Assembly (NCBI GenBank): GCA_002307145.1
Contig: DBTR01000042.1
Location: 817-17,589, forward strand
Source of the DNA: Rhodospirillum sp. UBA1311
GTDB lineage: Bacteria; Pseudomonadota; Alphaproteobacteria; Rhodospirillales; Rhodospirillaceae
Length of the DNA stretch: 16,773 bases
Reading direction: 5' to 3'
The notes under the pieces are model-generated. The model had not been told where the DNA came from. It did not search any database and worked only from the letters and a program-made list of their open reading frames with translations. A program made the position numbers and the translations under genes. Shown here in pieces: positions 13,626 to 16,773 of this stretch (position 1 is the first letter of the stretch; each line of letters opens with the position of its first letter).

Positions 13626-14876
13626 ATGACCCTTTCCCTGACTTCCCTCGGCATCGACGGCGACCGTCTCTGGCACACCCTGATGGAGATGGCGAAAATC
13701 GGCCCGATCCCCGGCAACGGCAGCGGCCGCCTCGCCCTCACCGACCTCGACAAACAGGGCCGCGAGCTGTTCGCGCTGTGGTGCCGCGGCGCCGGGATGA
13801 GCCTCGCGACCGACGCGATCGGCAACCTCTTCGCCCGCCGCGAAGGCATGGACCCAAGCCTGCCGCCGGTGGTGCTGGGTTCCCACCTCGACACCCAGCC
13901 GACCGGCGGGCGCTTCGACGGCGTCTACGGCGTGCTGGCCGCGCTCGAAGCGGTGCGCAGCCTGAACGACGACGGCGTCGAGACCCTGCGCCCGATCGAG
14001 ATCGCGGTGTGGATGAACGAGGAAGGCGCGCGCTATTCGCCGCCGATGATGGGCTCGGGGGTGTTCACCGGGCGCTTCACCGAAACCGAGGTGCTCAACG
14101 CCGTCGCCCAGGACGGCGCGCGGCTGGAAGACGACCTCGTCCGCCTCGGCTGGAAGGGCGAGCGCAAGGCGTCGCTTTCCGCCCACCCGATGGCCGCCTA
14201 TTTCGAGGCCCACATCGAGCAGGGTCCGGTGCTGGAAGACGAGGCCAAGGACTTGGGCGTGGTCACCGGCGCGCGCGGCCAGAACTGGTACGAGGCTGTG
14301 ATCACCGGACGCGAGGCCCACGCCGGGCCGACGCCGATGCACTTGCGGAAAGACGCCCTGGTCGCCGCCGCCAAGCTGGTTCTGGCAGTGCAGGAGATCG
14401 GCGCGGCCTACGGCGAGGAAGCCTGCGCCACGGTCGGCATCCTCGACGTCGAACCCCACTCGCGCAACGTCATCCCCGGTCGCGCCCTCGTCACCATCGA
14501 CCTCCGCCACCCCGACACCGCGCAACTCGCGGCGATGGACGCGGACCTCAAGGCGGCGGTGGCGTCGCTTTCCACCAACGGCATCTCGATCGCGCTCAAC
14601 GACTTCTGGAGTTTCCCGGTGATCCGCTTCGACGAAACCCTGGTGGGCCGGGTGCGCGACGCGGCAACGGCGCGCGGCCTCGCGCATCGCGACATCGTCT
14701 CGGGCGCGGGGCACGACGCGGTCTACGTCTCGGCGGTGGTGCCGACGGCGATGATCTTCATCCCCTGCGTCGGCGGCATCAGCCACAACCCGGCGGAAAA
14801 CATCGAGCCACGCCACGCCGCCCTCGGCTGCGCGGTGCTCAAGGACGCGGCGCTCGCCACCGCCCAGGCCCGTTGA
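13626..14876 (+). CDS. Zn-dependent amidohydrolase of the hydantoinase/carbamoylase family
   Basis: A 416-aa metal-dependent amidase of the M20-related group that contains N-carbamoyl-L-amino acid hydrolases, beta-ureidopropionases and allantoate amidohydrolases. Two-metal ligands are visible: H87 in GSHLDTQ, D98 in GGRFDG, E132/E133 in NEEGARY, H196 in HIEQGP and H387 in SHNPAEN. The dimerisation insert carries TGREAHAGPTPM at 227-238 and SRNVIPG at 279-285, which contact the substrate carboxylate in the family. Expected chemistry is removal of a carbamoyl or related N-group from an amino acid. The ribosome binding site is weak (only GGA upstream), and the gene starts 14 nt after the oxidoreductase stop. 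No hydantoinase gene lies in the window, so a hydantoin pathway is not shown. Confidence 0.9.
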   Translation: MTLSLTSLGIDGDRLWHTLMEMAKIGPIPGNGSGRLALTDLDKQGRELFALWCRGAGMSLATDAIGNLFARREGMDPSLPPVVLGSHLDTQPTGGRFDGVYGVLAALEAVRSLNDDGVETLRPIEIAVWMNEEGARYSPPMMGSGVFTGRFTETEVLNAVAQDGARLEDDLVRLGWKGERKASLSAHPMAAYFEAHIEQGPVLEDEAKDLGVVTGARGQNWYEAVITGREAHAGPTPMHLRKDALVAAAKLVLAVQEIGAAYGEEACATVGILDVEPHSRNVIPGRALVTIDLRHPDTAQLAAMDADLKAAVASLSTNGISIALNDFWSFPVIRFDETLVGRVRDAATARGLAHRDIVSGAGHDAVYVSAVVPTAMIFIPCVGGISHNPAENIEPRHAALGCAVLKDAALATAQAR

Positions 14877-14893
14877 ACGGAGGACTGCGAACC

Positions 14894-15970
14894 ATGAAGT
14901 TCTGCGCGGTGCACCATCCGGATGTGGCGCTGCATCATCCGGAAACCTTTTTCAAGCGCGGCCAGCTGGTGCCGATCCCCGAGGTTCCGGCGCGCGCCGA
15001 AGCCGTGGTTTCGCTGCTGCGCCAGCGCGGCGTGCCGCTCGACGTCGCGCCCGACTACGGCCCGGCGCCGCGCGGCGCGGTGCACACGCCCGAGCTGCTG
15101 CGCTATCTCGAAACCGCGCACGCCCGCTGGATCGCCAATCCCGGCTTCTCCGACATCATCATCCCCAACGTCTTCCAGGGGCCGGGGATGTCGGGCTATC
15201 CGACCCACATCCTCGGCCAGGCGGGCTTCCACGCCTCCGACCTGTCCGCGCCGATCGTCGCCGGAACCTGGGCGGCGATCGCCGCCGCCGCCAACACCGC
15301 GGTGCACGGCGCGCACCTGCTGGTGGACGGCGCGGCGGACGCGGTCTACGCCGCCTGCCGCCCGCCCGGGCACCACGCCAGCCGCGACCGCATCGGCGGC
15401 TTCTGCTTCCTCAACAACGCCGCGATCGCGGCGCAGGAGGCGCTGACGCTGTTGGGCGCGGAAGGCCGCCGCCAGCGGGTCGCGATCCTTGATATCGACG
15501 CCCACCACGGCAACGGCACCCAGGAGATCTTCTGGGAGCGGGACGACGTCTACTTCGTCTCGCTCCATGCCGACCCGGCGGAGTTCTATCCCTACCTCGC
15601 GGGCTATCGCGGCGAAGTCGGGGAAGGACGCGGGCGCGGCTACACCCTCAACCTGCCCTTGCCGATCGGCGCATCCGAACCGACGTTCCTGGGGGCGCTC
15701 GCCGACGCGTTCGAAGCCATCGTCCACTACGGACCGGAAATCCTCGTGGTCTCGCTTGGCTTCGACGCCTACGAGGGCGATCCCTACCAGGGCCTGAAAG
15801 TCACCACGCCGGGCTTCGGCCGGATCGGCGGATTGATCGCCGCGCTCGGCCTGCCGACCCTGCTGGTGCAGGAAGGCGGCTACGCGGTCGGCGACCTCCA
15901 GGCCAACCTGGCAAGTTTTCTCGACGGCTTCGGAGCCGCCGCACTCTCACCCACTCCAGCGAACGGATAG
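14894..15970 (+). CDS. Histone deacetylase-like amidohydrolase (acetylpolyamine amidohydrolase type)
   Basis: A 358-aa arginase/deacetylase-fold enzyme. The tandem histidines H160-H161 in RPPGHHA, zinc ligands D202 and H204 in DIDAHHGNGTQ and D291 in SLGFDAYEGDP, and the catalytic tyrosine Y330 in QEGGY are all present, so it should be an active zinc deacetylase. Length and N-terminus (E17, then GQLVPIPEVPARAE at 23-36) resemble Mycoplana-type acetylpolyamine amidohydrolase more than class I or II histone deacetylases. From memory, other acidic pocket residues of that enzyme seem to be replaced around residues 107-118, so the substrate may differ. GGAGGA 9 nt before the ATG is a strong ribosome binding site. 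The gene lies between the carbamoylase-type gene and an aldehyde dehydrogenase gene. Confidence 0.9.
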   Translation: MKFCAVHHPDVALHHPETFFKRGQLVPIPEVPARAEAVVSLLRQRGVPLDVAPDYGPAPRGAVHTPELLRYLETAHARWIANPGFSDIIIPNVFQGPGMSGYPTHILGQAGFHASDLSAPIVAGTWAAIAAAANTAVHGAHLLVDGAADAVYAACRPPGHHASRDRIGGFCFLNNAAIAAQEALTLLGAEGRRQRVAILDIDAHHGNGTQEIFWERDDVYFVSLHADPAEFYPYLAGYRGEVGEGRGRGYTLNLPLPIGASEPTFLGALADAFEAIVHYGPEILVVSLGFDAYEGDPYQGLKVTTPGFGRIGGLIAALGLPTLLVQEGGYAVGDLQANLASFLDGFGAAALSPTPANG

Positions 15971-15976
15971 TCCAGA

Positions 15977-16773
15977 ATGGTCAAGCTCAAGGATCCGCAA
16001 CTCCTGCGCGGACAGGCTTATGTCGACGGCGCGTGGATCGACGCCGATGCGGGCGGCCGCTTCGCCGTCACCAACCCGGCGACCGGCGAAACCCTCGCGC
16101 AGGTCGCCGACTGCGGCGCGGCGGAAACCCGGCGCGCGATCGAAGCCGCCAACGCCGCATGGCCCGCCTGGCGCGCGAAATCCGCCAAGGAGCGCGCGGG
16201 CGTCCTGCGCGAGTGGTTCCGCCTGATCGTCGAGAATGCCGACGACCTCGCGCTGCTGATGACCTCGGAGCAGGGCAAGTCCCTCGCCGAGGCCAAGGGC
16301 GAAGTGCTGGGCGGCGCGGCGTTCGTCGAATGGTTCGCCGAGGAGGCCAAGCGGGTCTACGGCGACACCATCCCCGCCCCCACCGCCGACAAGCGCTACC
16401 TCGCGATCAAGCAGCCGATCGGCGTGGTCGCGGCGATCACGCCATGGAACTTCCCCTCCTCGATGATCACCCGCAAGGTCTCGCCCGCCCTCGCCGCCGG
16501 CTGCACCGTGGTGATCAAGCCCGCCAAGGCGACGCCGCTCTCCGCCACCGCCCTCGCCGTGCTGGCCGAGCGCGCGGGGATCCCGAAGGGCGTGCTGAAC
16601 GTCATCGTCGGCTCCAAATCCGGCCCGATCGGCGGGGAACTCAGCACCAATCCGCTGGTGCGCAAGCTCTCGTTCACCGGCTCCACCGAGGTCGGCAAGA
16701 TCCTCCTGGCGCAGACCGCCGGGACGGTGAAGAAGGTGAGCATGGAGCTGGGCGGCAACGCGCCGTTCATCGT
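15977..16773 (+). CDS. gabD: Aldehyde dehydrogenase, succinate-semialdehyde dehydrogenase type, N-terminal part (cut by window edge)
   Basis: The first 265 residues of an NAD(P)-dependent aldehyde dehydrogenase, roughly 55% of the usual length near 480. Visible landmarks are NPATGE at 33-38, PWNFP at 157-161 with the oxyanion asparagine N159, KPAKATPLSA at 181-190 in the cofactor site, FTGSTEVGK at 233-241, and the general base E257 in MELGGNAPF. The catalytic cysteine lies beyond the window. The run DKRYLAIKQPIGV at 138-150 is typical of succinate or glutarate semialdehyde dehydrogenases, so GabD is the best call and a related semialdehyde is possible. It starts 6 nt after the deacetylase stop with only a weak ribosome binding site, implying coupled translation. 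It would finish oxidation of an aldehyde produced by the pathway. Confidence 0.85.
   Translation, partial: MVKLKDPQLLRGQAYVDGAWIDADAGGRFAVTNPATGETLAQVADCGAAETRRAIEAANAAWPAWRAKSAKERAGVLREWFRLIVENADDLALLMTSEQGKSLAEAKGEVLGGAAFVEWFAEEAKRVYGDTIPAPTADKRYLAIKQPIGVVAAITPWNFPSSMITRKVSPALAAGCTVVIKPAKATPLSATALAVLAERAGIPKGVLNVIVGSKSGPIGGELSTNPLVRKLSFTGSTEVGKILLAQTAGTVKKVSMELGGNAPFI

Noticed and set aside
13626..14876. Hydantoin utilisation operon
   Set aside because: A carbamoylase-type enzyme is present, but there is no hydantoinase or hydantoin racemase gene, so the pathway cannot be claimed.
6100..16773. Ectoine degradation cluster
   Set aside because: An M20 deacylase and a semialdehyde dehydrogenase could fit, but the ectoine hydrolase (M24-like) and an aminotransferase are not in the window, and the transporter type and carbamoylase do not match.
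1..16773. Mobile elements, tRNA genes, CRISPR arrays or prophage genes
   Set aside because: I searched both strands by eye for transposase motifs, terminal repeats, tRNA-like cloverleaf ends and regularly spaced repeats, and saw none.

Overview
The window is a GC-rich, tightly packed stretch of bacterial chromosome. GC-rich codon use, the gene families (bo-type quinol oxidase, CgeB-like glycosyltransferase, dipeptide-type ABC importer with a fused double ATPase) and weak E. coli-like promoters suggest an alphaproteobacterium, perhaps near the Rhodospirillales; this is inference, with no marker gene to fix it. There are 15 protein genes, two of them cut by the window edges. I see no rRNA, tRNA, CRISPR array, insertion sequence or phage gene, and no gene-free stretch over 300 bases.

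Left part (1-1546): the start of a cyo operon on the minus strand, cyoA followed by the first 136 codons of cyoB. A 260-bp divergent intergenic region separates it from a plus-strand CgeB-family glycosyltransferase. That region holds several inverted repeats, including one that could cover the glycosyltransferase ribosome binding site.

Middle part (1547-5834): four genes in alternating orientation. The glycosyltransferase converges on a fold-type III PLP enzyme resembling D-threo-3-hydroxyaspartate dehydratase. That enzyme is divergent from an ornithine cyclodeaminase/mu-crystallin family reductase, which in turn converges (4-nt overlap) on a LysR-type regulator. The PLP enzyme and the reductase probably form a small amino or imino acid module.

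Right part (6100 to beyond 16773): one long plus-strand operon, divergent from the LysR gene. Its order is M20 deacylase, periplasmic peptide-type binding protein, two permeases, fused double ATPase, ketopantoate-reductase-like oxidoreductase, hydantoinase/carbamoylase-family amidohydrolase, histone-deacetylase-like (acetylpolyamine amidohydrolase-like) hydrolase and a succinate-semialdehyde-type aldehyde dehydrogenase running off the edge. Spacings are short, with TGATG couplings at two junctions. The 265-bp LysR/operon intergenic region is relatively AT-rich and full of dyads, including a classical LysR-type box (CATAA-N7-TTATG). A 10-bp GC stem with a GCAA loop follows the binding-protein gene.

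Working model (inference): LysR senses an acylated or carbamoylated amine or amino acid. The ABC system imports it, three metal-dependent amidohydrolases remove N-acyl or carbamoyl groups, and the oxidoreductase and aldehyde dehydrogenase send the carbon to central metabolism. The real substrate cannot be read from sequence. The combination of three unrelated or distantly related amidohydrolases with one importer is the most interesting aspect of the window.
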